From the NCBI RefSeq assembly GCF_024764775.1, contig NZ_JALIGC010000028.1, positions 31,718 to 95,717 on the forward strand: a stretch of DNA of 64,000 nucleotides, in the 5' to 3' direction. Made by a program: the position numbers and the translations under genes. Positions 41,622-51,146 of the stretch are shown here, piece after piece. This DNA comes from Scandinavium manionii. GTDB lineage: Bacteria; Pseudomonadota; Gammaproteobacteria; Enterobacterales; Enterobacteriaceae. Every line of letters starts with the position of its first letter. Position 1 is the stretch's first letter. Under the pieces are notes generated by a model. The model had not been told where the DNA came from. It did not search any database and saw only the letters and a program-made list of their open reading frames with translations.

Positions 41622-41726
41622 AAATTTATGGTGCGTTGGCTGCGTTTACTCACCCCGGTCACTTACTTATGTAAGCTCACGGGGATGAGCAAACTTGCCG
41701 CCTTCCCTAAATTCAAAATCCATAGG
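41622..41726. repeat. ERIC (IRU) element between the Met boxes and metE
   Basis: The central part, from GTGCGTTGGCTGCG through CACCCCGGTCACTTACTTAT and GTAAGCTCACGGGGATGAGC to CTTGCCGCCTTCC, is the conserved ERIC core with its palindrome. The outer ends are diverged, so the limits are approximate. It fills most of the region between the MetJ operator and the metE ribosome binding site, so it is probably in the metE leader RNA. Confidence 0.85.
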
Positions 41727-41754
41727 ATTGACCATTAATAAAAGAGGAACGGCC

Positions 41755-44016
41755 ATGACAATTAAGAACCACACTCTGGGATTCCCTCGCGTCGGCCTTC
41801 GCCGTGAGCTGAAGAAAGCGCAAGAAAGCTACTGGGCGGGCAATTCCAGCCGTGAAGAACTGCTGGCGACCGGACGCGAATTGCGCTCCCGTCACTGGCA
41901 ACAGCAGAAGGACGCTGGCGTGGATCTGCTGCCAGTGGGCGATTTCGCCTGGTACGACCATGTTCTGACCACTAGCCTGCTGCTGGGCAATGTGCCGGCT
42001 CGTCATCAGAACAAAGACGGCTCAGTGGATATCGATACGCTGTTCCGCATCAGTCGCGGTCGGGCGCCCACCGGCGAACCTGCGGCGGCGGCAGAAATGA
42101 CCAAATGGTTTAACACCAACTATCACTACATGGTGCCGGAGTTCAGTCAAGGGCAGGAATTCAAATTGACATGGACCCAGTTGCTGGATGAGGTGGACGA
42201 AGCGCTGGCGCTGGGCCACAACGTGAAACCGGTGCTGCTTGGCCCGGTGACGTATCTATGGCTGGGCAAAGTGAAGGGTGAGCAGTTCGACCGTCTGAGC
42301 CTGCTGAACGATATCCTGCCGGTCTACCAGCAGGTGCTGGCGGAGCTGGCCAAACGTGGCGTCGAGTGGGTACAAATCGACGAACCGATTCTGGTGCTGG
42401 AGCTGCCGCGTCCGTGGCTCGATGCGTTCCAACCCGCTTACGATGCGCTCCAGGGGAACACTAAGCTGCTGCTGACCACTTATTTCGAAGGCGTGACGCC
42501 GAACCTGAATACCATTACCGCGCTGCCGGTGCAGGGTCTGCATGTCGATCTGGTACACGGTAAAGATGACGTCGCCGAACTGCACAACCGCCTGCCAGCC
42601 GAATGGCTGCTGTCTGCGGGTCTGGTGAATGGCCGTAACGTCTGGCGGGCCGATCTCACAGAGAAATACGCACAAGTTAAAGACATCGTCGGCAAACGTG
42701 CGCTGTGGGTGGCTTCTTCCTGCTCGCTGCTGCACAGCCCAATCGACCTGAGCGTAGAAACGCGTCTCGATGTGGAAGTAAAAAGCTGGTTCGCCTTCGC
42801 GTTGCAAAAGTGTGAAGAGCTGGCGCTGCTGCGTGATGCGCTCAACAGCGGCGACACCGCAGCCATTGCAGAATGGAGCGCGCCGATTCAGGCTCGCCGT
42901 CACTCAAGCCGTGTACACAATGCCGCGGTAGAAAAACGCCTGGCAGCCATTACCGCTCAGGACAGCCAGCGCAGCCGGCCTTACGCTGAGCGTGCTGAAG
43001 CCCAGCGGGCGCGTTTCAATCTGCCAGCGTGGCCGACTACTACCATCGGCTCTTTCCCGCAGACTACTGAAATTCGCGGCCTGCGCCTCGACTTCAAAAA
43101 AGGCGCACTGGATGCCAACAACTACCGCACCGGTATAGCCGAACACATCAAACAGGCGATTGTTGAGCAGGAACGTCTCGGTCTGGACGTACTGGTGCAC
43201 GGCGAAGCCGAACGTAATGACATGGTGGAATACTTCGGCGAGCATCTGGATGGTTTTGTTTTCACCCAGAACGGCTGGGTGCAGAGCTACGGTTCCCGCT
43301 GCGTGAAGCCGCCGGTAGTGATTGGCGACATCAGCCGTCCGGAAGCGATCACCGTTGAGTGGGCGAAATACGCGCAGTCTCTGACCGACAAACCGGTGAA
43401 AGGCATGCTGACCGGCCCAGTGACAATTCTGTGCTGGTCGTTCCCGCGTGAAGACGTGACCCGTGAAACCATCGCCAAACAGATTGCCCTGGCTCTGCGT
43501 GACGAAGTGGCAGATCTGGAAGCTGCGGGGATCGGCATCATCCAGATTGACGAACCGGCGCTGCGTGAAGGGCTACCGCTGCGTCAAAGCGACTGGGAAG
43601 CATACCTGGCGTGGGGCGTGGAAGCGTTCCGCATTAACGCCGCAGTAGCGAAAGATGAAACGCAGATCCATACCCACATGTGTTACTGCGAGTTCAACGA
43701 CATCATGGATTCCATCGCCGCGCTGGATGCTGACGTTATCACCATCGAAACCTCGCGTTCAGATATGGAGTTGCTGGAGTCGTTCGAAGAGTTCGAATAT
43801 CCGAACGAAATCGGACCGGGCGTGTATGACATTCACTCCCCGAACGTGCCAAGCGTTGAGTGGATTGAAGCGCTGCTGAAAAAAGCCGCCCAGCGCATTC
43901 CGGCTGAACGCCTGTGGGTCAACCCGGATTGTGGCCTGAAAACCCGTGGCTGGCCAGAAACCCGTGCCGCACTGGCGAACATGGTGAAAGCCGCGCAGAA
44001 TTTGCGTCAGGTTTAA
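41755..44016 (+). CDS. metE: Cobalamin-independent methionine synthase
   Basis: Transfers the methyl group of 5-methyltetrahydropteroyltri-L-glutamate to homocysteine; cytoplasmic Zn enzyme. 753 residues from the ATG after AGAGGAAC, E. coli length. N-terminal half: LGFPRVGLRRELKKAQE; C-terminal catalytic half: TTTIGSFPQTTEIR, LVHGEAERNDMVEYFGE, and the zinc ligands in IHTHMCYCEFND and NPDCGLKTRGW. Expected to be repressed by MetJ and activated by MetR. Confidence 0.97.
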   Translation: MTIKNHTLGFPRVGLRRELKKAQESYWAGNSSREELLATGRELRSRHWQQQKDAGVDLLPVGDFAWYDHVLTTSLLLGNVPARHQNKDGSVDIDTLFRISRGRAPTGEPAAAAEMTKWFNTNYHYMVPEFSQGQEFKLTWTQLLDEVDEALALGHNVKPVLLGPVTYLWLGKVKGEQFDRLSLLNDILPVYQQVLAELAKRGVEWVQIDEPILVLELPRPWLDAFQPAYDALQGNTKLLLTTYFEGVTPNLNTITALPVQGLHVDLVHGKDDVAELHNRLPAEWLLSAGLVNGRNVWRADLTEKYAQVKDIVGKRALWVASSCSLLHSPIDLSVETRLDVEVKSWFAFALQKCEELALLRDALNSGDTAAIAEWSAPIQARRHSSRVHNAAVEKRLAAITAQDSQRSRPYAERAEAQRARFNLPAWPTTTIGSFPQTTEIRGLRLDFKKGALDANNYRTGIAEHIKQAIVEQERLGLDVLVHGEAERNDMVEYFGEHLDGFVFTQNGWVQSYGSRCVKPPVVIGDISRPEAITVEWAKYAQSLTDKPVKGMLTGPVTILCWSFPREDVTRETIAKQIALALRDEVADLEAAGIGIIQIDEPALREGLPLRQSDWEAYLAWGVEAFRINAAVAKDETQIHTHMCYCEFNDIMDSIAALDADVITIETSRSDMELLESFEEFEYPNEIGPGVYDIHSPNVPSVEWIEALLKKAAQRIPAERLWVNPDCGLKTRGWPETRAALANMVKAAQNLRQV

Positions 44017-44026
44017 GTGGCGGGCT

Positions 44027-44115
44027 GCCTGGTGGCGCGTTGCTTACCAGGCCTACAGAATCGATACTTGAGCAGGGCTGTGGGCCCGGCAAGCTTGCGC
44101 CGCCGGGCGGTTTTT
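44027..44115. repeat. REP pair and probable metE terminator
   Basis: First unit 44027-44052 with arms GCCTGGT and ACCAGGC; second unit 44081-44110 with GCCCGGC and GCCGGGC, followed by TTTTT (44111-44115), so it can double as the metE terminator. The remaining gap to ysgA (to 44304) contains a small ATGCCAT/ATGGCAT hairpin near 44180-44205 and no convincing ORF. Confidence 0.75.
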
Positions 44116-44304
44116 CTGAAACGTGCTCGTAAAACGGAAAGCAACTCGGATGCAACGCGTAAAACCGCTTTCTTTTTAACCATGCCATTTGCAAGGGGAT
44201 GGCATTGAGGTCAATCCAACAACCGGGCGTAGGAACCTGTATAAACATAAGTGGGCACAGATTTTTCTGTGTTACAGCAGCGTTGCCGGGCAGTCTGAAA
44301 ATCG

Positions 44305-45114
44305 TTATCTCTTCTTCCCGCCGTACTGCGCAAACCACGCCAGCATGCGCTGCCAGCCATCTTTGGCGGATTCTTCGTGATAGCTCGAGCGATAGTCGGC
44401 GTTAAATGCGTGCCCGGCATCAGGGTAAACAATAATATCGGCTTTGGCGTTTGCCGCTCGTAACGCCTGACGCATGGTGTCCACGCTCTCTAGCGAAATG
44501 CCCGTGTCCTGCCCGCCGTACAGACCCAGCACCGGCGAGGTTAAATCGATAGCGATATCGACTGGATGCTTTGGCGAATTAATCGATTTTTCCCCCACCA
44601 GTTTTCCATACCACGCCACCGCTGCTTTCAATTGTGGATTATGCGCCGCGTACAGCCACGCGATACGCCCACCCCAGCAGAAACCGGTGACCAGCAGACG
44701 ATTGGCGTCACCGCCGTTACGTGAAGCCCAACTGGCAACGTGATCGAGATCGGCCAGCACCTGGGCATCCGGCACTTTCGAGACCAGGCCACTGAACAGC
44801 GTGGGGATATCGGCAAAATCATTCGGATCGCCCTGGCGGAAATAGAGCTCTGGCGCAATCGCCAGATAGCCTTCCACGGCCAGACGTCGGCAAATATCGC
44901 GAATATGCTCGTGTACGCCGAAAATCTCTTGCACCACAATCACGACCGGCAACGGGCCATCGGCACTTTTCGGGCGAGCGTGAAACGCAGGCATATTTTC
45001 ACCCTGCGACGGAATAGAGGTTTCACCCGCGATGATGGCATTTTCAGGTGTCAGAATTGAGGTTGAGGCGTGCGGTTCTGCAGCCGGTGCAAAGCCGGGT
45101 TGTTTGTTGGTCAT
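44305..45114 (-). CDS. ysgA: Dienelactone hydrolase-family protein YsgA
   Basis: 269 residues, alpha/beta hydrolase of the dienelactone hydrolase family. The cysteine nucleophile is in VTGFCWGGRIAWLYA, the Asp probably in LYGGQDTGIS, the His in PDAGHAFNADYR, and the early VVIVVQEIFGVHEHIRDICRR is characteristic. The physiological substrate is unknown. The ATG at 45114 (MTNKQPGFAPAA) behind CGGAG is preferred to an in-frame start seven codons upstream. Divergent from udp. Confidence 0.93.
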   Translation of the reverse strand: MTNKQPGFAPAAEPHASTSILTPENAIIAGETSIPSQGENMPAFHARPKSADGPLPVVIVVQEIFGVHEHIRDICRRLAVEGYLAIAPELYFRQGDPNDFADIPTLFSGLVSKVPDAQVLADLDHVASWASRNGGDANRLLVTGFCWGGRIAWLYAAHNPQLKAAVAWYGKLVGEKSINSPKHPVDIAIDLTSPVLGLYGGQDTGISLESVDTMRQALRAANAKADIIVYPDAGHAFNADYRSSYHEESAKDGWQRMLAWFAQYGGKKR

Positions 45115-45228
45115 GGCATTCTCCGTCCCATCCATTAGCGCAAAGGTAAATATAGCCCGCAGGTTAACAATTCACAGTGCCAGAAAACGGCTATCTTATG
45201 TGCAGTGGTTATCGTTATCACTTGTTAA

Positions 45229-45296
45229 TGTGATGTAAATCACTTTTTATAAGAAATTCAATGCAAACTTTTTCGTTCATAGTGACTGATGTCACG
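45229..45296 (+). promoter_or_regulatory. udp promoter region with two CRP sites
   Basis: CRP sites TGTGA-N6-TCACT at 45229-45244 and AGTGA-N6-TCACG at 45281-45296 lie 52 bases apart. That is the tandem spacing of CytR-regulated promoters, where CytR binds between two CRP dimers. A TAAAGT at 45316-45321 is a plausible -10, placing the proximal CRP site near -41. Uridine phosphorylase is a known CytR/CRP gene. Confidence 0.85.
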
Positions 45297-45367
45297 AAAA
45301 TGTGTCCAAGGCTTCGGTAAAGTGCGTTTTTGCTTCTGCTGACAACTCGACCCAGAGAGGAGTTTTT

Positions 45368-46129
45368 ATGTCTAAGTCTGATGTTTTTCATCTCGGCCTC
45401 ACCAAGAACGATTTACAAGGGGCAACGCTCGCTATCGTCCCGGGCGATCCAGAGCGTGTGGAAAAGATCGCCGCGCTGATGGACAAGCCGGTCAAGCTGG
45501 CATCACATCGTGAATTCACCTCCTGGCGTGCAGAGCTGGATGGCAAAGCGGTCATCGTGTGTTCCACCGGTATCGGCGGCCCGTCCACCTCTATCGCGGT
45601 TGAAGAACTGGCCCAGCTGGGCATTCGTACTTTCCTGCGCGTGGGCACCACCGGCGCAATTCAGCCAAACATCAGCGTCGGTGATGTGCTGGTGACCACC
45701 GCATCCGTACGTCTTGACGGCGCAAGCCTGCATTTCGCACCAATGGAATACCCGGCTGTCGCTGATTTCGCCTGCACCACCGCGCTGGTGGAAGCGGCTA
45801 AATCTGTCGGCGCCACGACGCATATCGGTGTGACCGCATCTTCTGACACCTTCTACCCAGGCCAGGAACGTTACGACACCTTCTCCGGCCGCGTCGTTAA
45901 CCGTTATAAAGGTTCGATGGAAGAGTGGCAGTCGATGGGCGTGATGAACTATGAAATGGAATCCGCCACCCTGCTGACCATGTGTTCCAGCCAGGGCCTG
46001 CGCGCGGGCATGGTTGCGGGCGTCATCGTCAACCGCACCCAGCAAGAAATCCCGAACGCGGAAACCATGAAGAAAACCGAAAGCCACGCGGTGAAAATCG
46101 TGGTCGAAGCGGCACGCCGCCTGCTGTAA
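45368..46129 (+). CDS. udp: Uridine phosphorylase
   Basis: Phosphorolysis of uridine to uracil and ribose-1-phosphate for pyrimidine salvage. 253 residues from the ATG after AGAGGAG, E. coli length. PNP-family blocks are VFHLGLTKNDLQGATLAIVPGDP, STGIGGPSTSIAVEELAQLG, RVGTTGAIQP and the nucleoside-binding MNYEMESATLLTM. A longer in-frame extension upstream covers the promoter and is not used. Confidence 0.97.
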   Translation: MSKSDVFHLGLTKNDLQGATLAIVPGDPERVEKIAALMDKPVKLASHREFTSWRAELDGKAVIVCSTGIGGPSTSIAVEELAQLGIRTFLRVGTTGAIQPNISVGDVLVTTASVRLDGASLHFAPMEYPAVADFACTTALVEAAKSVGATTHIGVTASSDTFYPGQERYDTFSGRVVNRYKGSMEEWQSMGVMNYEMESATLLTMCSSQGLRAGMVAGVIVNRTQQEIPNAETMKKTESHAVKIVVEAARRLL

Positions 46130-46143
46130 TTCCTCTGCTTTAT

Positions 46144-46176
46144 GAAAAGGTCGATGTGTTCGGCCTTTTCTTTTTT
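46144..46176 (+). terminator. Terminator after udp
   Basis: Stem GAAAAGGTCG with CGGCCTTTTC (one G-T pair), loop ATGTGTT, followed by TTTTTT at 46171-46176. It lies 14 bases beyond the udp stop codon. Confidence 0.85.
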
Positions 46177-46268
46177 GCGTGCATCCTCGCAGGAAAGACC
46201 TTTCCAACTGGACGTTTATACAGCACAATTCCATGATGTGCTGGTAAGTCGTTGAGCAGGGGGAAGTA

Positions 46269-47720
46269 GTGGATATTTCAATCATCATTAGCGCAGTGGC
46301 AGCACTGATTGTCGGGGCGGCGTTTGGCTGGTTAGCCAGTAAATCACATGCCGACAGGCTGCGCGCCGATTTCATTGAAGAGCGGCATGAGCTCGACATT
46401 GAACTCAACGCGGCGAAGCAACAGCTGGCGCAAAATACCCACTGGCGCGACGAGTGTGAACTGCTGAACAACGAGCTGCGCAGCTTGCGGGAAATTAACA
46501 CCTCGCTGGAAGCCGATCTGCGTGAAGTCAGCACCCGTCTGGAATCCACACAGCAGCACGCGGAAGACAAAATTCGCCAGATGGTGAACAGCGAGCAGCG
46601 CCTGAGCGAGCAGTTTGAAAACCTCGCCAACCGCATTTTCGAGCACAGTAATCGCCGGGTAGACGAACAGAACCGTCAGAGCCTGCACGGTCTGTTGACG
46701 CCGCTGCGCGAGCAGCTCGACGGTTTCCGTCGTCAGGTACAGGACAGTTTCGGCAAAGAGGCGCAGGAGCGTCACACCCTGGCCCATGAAATCCGTAATC
46801 TTCAGCAGCTGAATGCGCAGATGACCCAGGAAGCGGTAAACCTGACCAAAGCGCTAAAAGGCGATAACAAAACGCAGGGCAACTGGGGTGAAGTGGTGCT
46901 CACCCGCGTGCTGGAAGCCTCTGGCCTGCGCGAAGGTCATGAATACCAGACCCAGGTCAGTATCGAAACCGACACTCGCGCCCGCATGCAACCCGATGTG
47001 ATCGTCCGTCTGCCGCAGGGTAAAGACGTGGTGATCGACGCCAAAATGACCCTTGTGGCCTACGAGCGCTACTTCAACGCTGAAGATGATTACACCCGCG
47101 AGGCCGCGCTGCAGGAGCATATTGCCTCGGTGCGCAACCATATTCGCCTGTTGGGCCGCAAAGATTATCAACAGCTACCAGGCCTGCGTTCTCTGGACTA
47201 CGTGCTGATGTTCATTCCTGTTGAACCCGCATTTTTATTGGCCCTCGACCGACAGCCAGAGCTCATTACCGAAGCGCTGAAAAACAATATTATGCTGGTC
47301 AGTCCAACCACGCTGCTGGTGGCCCTGCGCACCATTGCCAATCTCTGGCGCTACGAGCACCAGAGCCGCAATGCCCAGCAGATAGCCGATCGCGCCAGTC
47401 GCCTGTACGACAAAATGCGCCTGTTTGTTGATGATATGTCTGCCATCGGGCAGGGGCTGGATAAAGCGCAGGACAACTATCGCCAGGCGATGAAAAAACT
47501 CGCCTCCGGGCGCGGAAATCTGCTGGCGCAGGCCGAATCATTCCGTGGTTTAGGCGTTGAGGTGAAACGAGAAATTAACCCCGATTTGGTGGAGCAAGCC
47601 ACCGGGCAGGAGCAGAATTTTGCCCTCGACGAGAGCCCATCTAATGAGAACGACACGGGCGTTCCGGCCTCTGACGAACCTTCTGAAACTGAGCCTTCTC
47701 GCGTATCTCAGCACGGTTGA
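46269..47720 (+). CDS. rmuC: DNA recombination protein RmuC
   Basis: 483 residues starting at GTG. One N-terminal membrane segment (IIISAVAALIVGAAFGWLA) is followed by a long coiled coil (about residues 30-150), then the RmuC nuclease-like core (DNKTQGNWGEVVLTRVLEAS, VIVRLPQGKDVVIDAKMTLVAYERYFN with the PD-(D/E)XK-like acidic and Lys residues, VEPAFLLALD). RmuC limits inversions at short inverted repeats. The C-terminal acidic/proline tail is variable. Confidence 0.95.
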   Translation: MDISIIISAVAALIVGAAFGWLASKSHADRLRADFIEERHELDIELNAAKQQLAQNTHWRDECELLNNELRSLREINTSLEADLREVSTRLESTQQHAEDKIRQMVNSEQRLSEQFENLANRIFEHSNRRVDEQNRQSLHGLLTPLREQLDGFRRQVQDSFGKEAQERHTLAHEIRNLQQLNAQMTQEAVNLTKALKGDNKTQGNWGEVVLTRVLEASGLREGHEYQTQVSIETDTRARMQPDVIVRLPQGKDVVIDAKMTLVAYERYFNAEDDYTREAALQEHIASVRNHIRLLGRKDYQQLPGLRSLDYVLMFIPVEPAFLLALDRQPELITEALKNNIMLVSPTTLLVALRTIANLWRYEHQSRNAQQIADRASRLYDKMRLFVDDMSAIGQGLDKAQDNYRQAMKKLASGRGNLLAQAESFRGLGVEVKREINPDLVEQATGQEQNFALDESPSNENDTGVPASDEPSETEPSRVSQHG

Positions 47721-47786
47721 GGCATAGGGGAAATGCACCCAATCTGTTACACTCGCAGAACATTTTCTTGATAGGCAGACATTGAG

Positions 47787-48542
47787 ATGGTTGAGGATTC
47801 ACAAGAAACGACGCACTTTGGCTTCCAGACTGTAGCCAAATCGCAGAAAGAGGACATGGTGGCGCATGTATTCCATTCTGTTGCCGCTAAGTATGATGTC
47901 ATGAACGACCTGATGTCGTTTGGTATCCATCGCTTGTGGAAGCGCTTCACCATTGACTGTAGCGGCGTTCGTCGCGGGCAAAAAGTGCTGGATTTAGCCG
48001 GCGGTACCGGCGACCTGACGGCGAAATTCTCCCGTCTGGTAGGCGAAACCGGCAGCGTCGTACTGGCTGATATCAATGAATCAATGCTCAAAATGGGCCG
48101 CGAAAAGCTGCGTAATATCGGCGTGGTCGGGAACGTGGAATACGTTCAGGCAAACGCAGAAGCGCTGCCCTTCCCGGACAACACCTTTGACTGCATCACC
48201 ATCTCTTTTGGCCTGCGTAACGTCACCGATAAAGAAAAAGCGCTGCGCTCGATGTACCGCGTGCTGAAGCCGGGCGGACGTCTGCTGGTTCTGGAATTCT
48301 CCAAACCCATTCTCGATCCGCTGAGCAAAGCCTACGACGCCTACTCATTCCACGTGCTGCCGCGTGTGGGAGAGATGGTCGCAAAAGACGGTGAAAGCTA
48401 CCGCTATCTGGCGGAATCGATCCGTATGCACCCCGATCAGGACACCCTGAAAGCGATGATGCAGGATGCCGGTTTTGACAGCGTGGATTACTACAATCTG
48501 ACGGCGGGTATCGTCGCGCTGCATCGCGGTTATAAGTTCTGA
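47787..48542 (+). CDS. ubiE: Demethylmenaquinone/2-polyprenylbenzoquinol methyltransferase
   Basis: SAM-dependent C-methylation in both ubiquinone and menaquinone synthesis. 251 residues, E. coli length; motifs VLDLAGGTGDLTAKF (SAM motif I), NAEALPFPDNTFDCITISFGLRN (motif II) and YRVLKPGGRLLVLEF (motif III). Twelve bases before ubiJ; ubiE-ubiJ-ubiB look like one operon. Confidence 0.97.
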   Translation: MVEDSQETTHFGFQTVAKSQKEDMVAHVFHSVAAKYDVMNDLMSFGIHRLWKRFTIDCSGVRRGQKVLDLAGGTGDLTAKFSRLVGETGSVVLADINESMLKMGREKLRNIGVVGNVEYVQANAEALPFPDNTFDCITISFGLRNVTDKEKALRSMYRVLKPGGRLLVLEFSKPILDPLSKAYDAYSFHVLPRVGEMVAKDGESYRYLAESIRMHPDQDTLKAMMQDAGFDSVDYYNLTAGIVALHRGYKF

Positions 48543-48554
48543 CAGGAGTTCGCC

Positions 48555-49160
48555 ATGCCTTTTCAACCTTTAGTTACCGCGGGCATTGAAAGTGCGCTTA
48601 ATACCTTTTTATGGCGTGAGCGCGCGTTAAAACCAGCCCGTCAGCGTCTGCTGGGCAAGGTGCTGCGCGTTGAGCTGAAAGAGTTCACTTCACCGCTGGT
48701 GCTGGCCTTTAGCGAGCAGCAGATTGACGTGCTGGGCGCGTGGGAAGGCGAGGCGGACTGCACGGTAAGTACCCGCCTTGGCGTGTTGCCGCAGTTACGC
48801 AACCGTCAGCAGTTAACCACCCTGATTCGTTCGGGCGACCTCGAAGTGCAGGGCGACCTGCAGGTGGTGCAAAACTTTGTCGCGCTGGCGGATTTGGCGG
48901 AATTCGATCCTGCTGAACTGTTGGCGCCGTATACCGGCGATATCGCGGCGGAAGGCGTCAGTAAAGTGCTGCGCGGCGGCGCGAAATTCCTGCAACGCCG
49001 GCTGCAACGTCAGCAGCGTTATGTGTCTGAAGTCATTACCGAAGAGTGGCGCATGGCGCCCGGCTCGTTGGAAGTGGCCTGGTTTGCCGAAGAGAGCGAC
49101 GCCGTTGCGCGCGCCGTTGAGGCATTAACCAAACGGCTGGAAAAACTGGAGGGGAAATGA
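48555..49160 (+). CDS. ubiJ: Ubiquinone accessory factor UbiJ (YigP)
   Basis: 201 residues, E. coli length. An N-terminal SCP2-like lipid-binding domain (FSEQQIDVLGAWEGEADCTV, TLIRSGDLEVQGDLQVVQNFV) precedes a C-terminal helical and coiled-coil region (AVEALTKRLEKLEGK). UbiJ with UbiK organises the Ubi complex and binds the ubiquinone intermediate. In E. coli the 3' part of this gene has also been reported to carry a small RNA, EsrE; I cannot confirm that here. The stop overlaps ubiB as ATGA. Confidence 0.94.
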   Translation: MPFQPLVTAGIESALNTFLWRERALKPARQRLLGKVLRVELKEFTSPLVLAFSEQQIDVLGAWEGEADCTVSTRLGVLPQLRNRQQLTTLIRSGDLEVQGDLQVVQNFVALADLAEFDPAELLAPYTGDIAAEGVSKVLRGGAKFLQRRLQRQQRYVSEVITEEWRMAPGSLEVAWFAEESDAVARAVEALTKRLEKLEGK

Positions 49161-50797
49161 CGCCAGGGGAAATTCGGCGCCTGTATTTTATCATCCACAC
49201 CTTTTTGAGTTACGGGCTTGATGAGCTCATTCCCAAAATGCGCATCACCCTGCCGCTTCGATTCGGGCGGCGGATGCTGTTCTGGATGACAAATCGCCAC
49301 AAAGACCTGCCGTTAGGCGAGCGTTTACGCCTTGCCTTGCAGGAGCTCGGCCCGGTCTGGATTAAATTCGGCCAGATGCTTTCTACCCGGCGCGATCTCT
49401 TTCCGCTTCAAATCGCCGATCAGCTAGCCATGTTGCAGGACCGCGTTGCGCCGTTTGACGGCAAACTTGCACAGCAGCAAATCGAAAAATCGATGGGTGA
49501 TATTCCCGTCGAAAGCTGGTTCGACGATTTCAGCGTTGAGCCGCTGGCGTCCGCTTCTATCGCCCAGGTGCACACGGCGCGTCTGAAAGAAAACGGCAAA
49601 GAGGTGGTCATCAAGGTTATCCGCCCGGATATTCTGCCGATTATCAAAGCGGACATGAAACTGATTTACCGTCTCGCTCGTTGGGTGCCGCGTTTGCTGC
49701 CCGATGGCCGCCGTCTGCGTCCGCAGGAAGTGGTGCGCGAGTATGAAAAAACGCTGCTTGATGAGCTGAATTTACTGCGCGAAGCCGCCAACGCTATCCA
49801 GCTGCGCCGCAATTTCGAAGACAGCCCGATGCTCTACGTCCCGGAAGTCTATTCCGACTATTGTCGTGAAGATATGCTGGTGATGGAGCGCATTTATGGC
49901 ATTCCGGTGTCAGATATTGAGACTCTGGAAAAGCAGAATACCAACATGAAACTGCTTGCCGAACGCGGCGTGCAGGTGTTCTTCACTCAGGTTTTCCGCG
50001 ATAGCTTCTTCCATGCCGACATGCACCCCGGCAATATTTTTGTCAGCTATGAACATCCGGAAGATCCGAAGTATATCGGCATCGACTGCGGGATTGTCGG
50101 CTCGTTGAACAAAGAAGATAAGCGCTATCTGGCTGAAAACTTTATCGCTTTCTTTAATCGCGACTACCGCAAAGTGGCAGAGCTGCACGTGGATTCTGGC
50201 TGGGTGCCGCCGGACACCAACGTCGAAGAGTTTGAATTTGCGATTCGCACAGTGTGTGAACCCATCTTCGAGAAGCCGCTGGCGGAGATCTCTTTCGGCC
50301 ATGTTCTGCTGAATCTGTTTAATACTGCGCGCCGCTTTAATATGGAAGTTCAGCCGCAGCTTGTTTTACTTCAGAAAACACTACTTTACGTTGAGGGGGT
50401 AGGCCGCCAGCTCTATCCTCAGTTAGACTTATGGAAGACAGCGAAACCTTTCCTTGAGTCATGGATTAAAGATCAGGTTGGCCTTCCGGCGCTGGTGCGT
50501 GCGTTTAAAGAAAAAGCGCCGTTCTGGATCGAAAAAATGCCGGAAATGCCGGAACTGATTTACGACAGTTTGCGCCAGGGCAAAAGTCTCCAGCGAAGCC
50601 TTGATAAAATCGCCCACGACATGGAGTCCGGTCATACCCGACGGGGGCAATCCCGTTATCTGTTCGGTGTGGGTGCCGTATTCATGCTTAGCGGAACCCT
50701 GTTGTTGATTACTCGTCCGGACCTCGGATTACAGCCTGCCTGGCTTATGGGCGCTGGTGTCCTGTCCTGGGTAGCTGGCTGGTTTAAAGGTCGCTGA
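49157..50797 (+). CDS. ubiB: Atypical kinase/ATPase UbiB
   Basis: 546 residues, ADCK/ABC1 family, needed for ubiquinone synthesis. The KxGQ motif is IKFGQMLSTRRDLFP, the Ala-rich loop is PLASASIAQVHTARL, the kinase-like Lys is in KEVVIKVIRP, and FHADMHPGNIFV and IGIDCGIVG provide the catalytic and metal-binding Asp residues. Two C-terminal membrane segments (LFGVGAVFMLSGTLLLI and WLMGAGVLSWVAGWF) anchor it to the inner membrane. Confidence 0.97.
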   Translation: MTPGEIRRLYFIIHTFLSYGLDELIPKMRITLPLRFGRRMLFWMTNRHKDLPLGERLRLALQELGPVWIKFGQMLSTRRDLFPLQIADQLAMLQDRVAPFDGKLAQQQIEKSMGDIPVESWFDDFSVEPLASASIAQVHTARLKENGKEVVIKVIRPDILPIIKADMKLIYRLARWVPRLLPDGRRLRPQEVVREYEKTLLDELNLLREAANAIQLRRNFEDSPMLYVPEVYSDYCREDMLVMERIYGIPVSDIETLEKQNTNMKLLAERGVQVFFTQVFRDSFFHADMHPGNIFVSYEHPEDPKYIGIDCGIVGSLNKEDKRYLAENFIAFFNRDYRKVAELHVDSGWVPPDTNVEEFEFAIRTVCEPIFEKPLAEISFGHVLLNLFNTARRFNMEVQPQLVLLQKTLLYVEGVGRQLYPQLDLWKTAKPFLESWIKDQVGLPALVRAFKEKAPFWIEKMPEMPELIYDSLRQGKSLQRSLDKIAHDMESGHTRRGQSRYLFGVGAVFMLSGTLLLITRPDLGLQPAWLMGAGVLSWVAGWFKGR

Positions 50798-50873
50798 TTT
50801 TTGCATCATTCAGACGAAGGCGTGTAAGCTACACGTCAGTGAATTCACTATCATCTGACACAGAGGAACATGT

Positions 50874-51143
50874 ATGGGTGGTATCAGTATTTGGCAGTTG
50901 TTGATTGTCGTCGTTATCGTGGTTCTGCTTTTCGGGACGAAAAAGCTGAGCTCACTGGGATCTGACCTGGGTGCGTCTATCAAGGGCTTTAAAAAAGCCA
51001 TGGGTGATGAAGACGACAAAGACAAACAGGAAAAGAAAGAGACATCCGCTGAAGACGCCGATTTCCCTGCGAAATCATTGTCTGAAAAGCAGGATGACGC
51101 CAGCAAAGACGACGCAAAACGCCACGATAAAGAGCAGGTGTAA
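50874..51143 (+). CDS. tatA: Twin-arginine translocase subunit TatA
   Basis: 89 residues. One N-terminal membrane helix (MGGISIWQLLIVVVIVVLLF) with the conserved FGTKKL hinge, an amphipathic helix (LGSDLGASIKGFKKAM) and a charged tail ending AKRHDKEQV. TatA oligomers form the passage for folded Tat substrates. Three bases before tatB; preceded by CAGAGGAAC. Confidence 0.97.
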   Translation: MGGISIWQLLIVVVIVVLLFGTKKLSSLGSDLGASIKGFKKAMGDEDDKDKQEKKETSAEDADFPAKSLSEKQDDASKDDAKRHDKEQV

Positions 51144-51146
51144 TTC

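Noticed and set aside
44017..44304. Short ORFs in the metE-ysgA gap
   Set aside because: They run through REP units and a terminator; no ribosome binding site or recognisable product.
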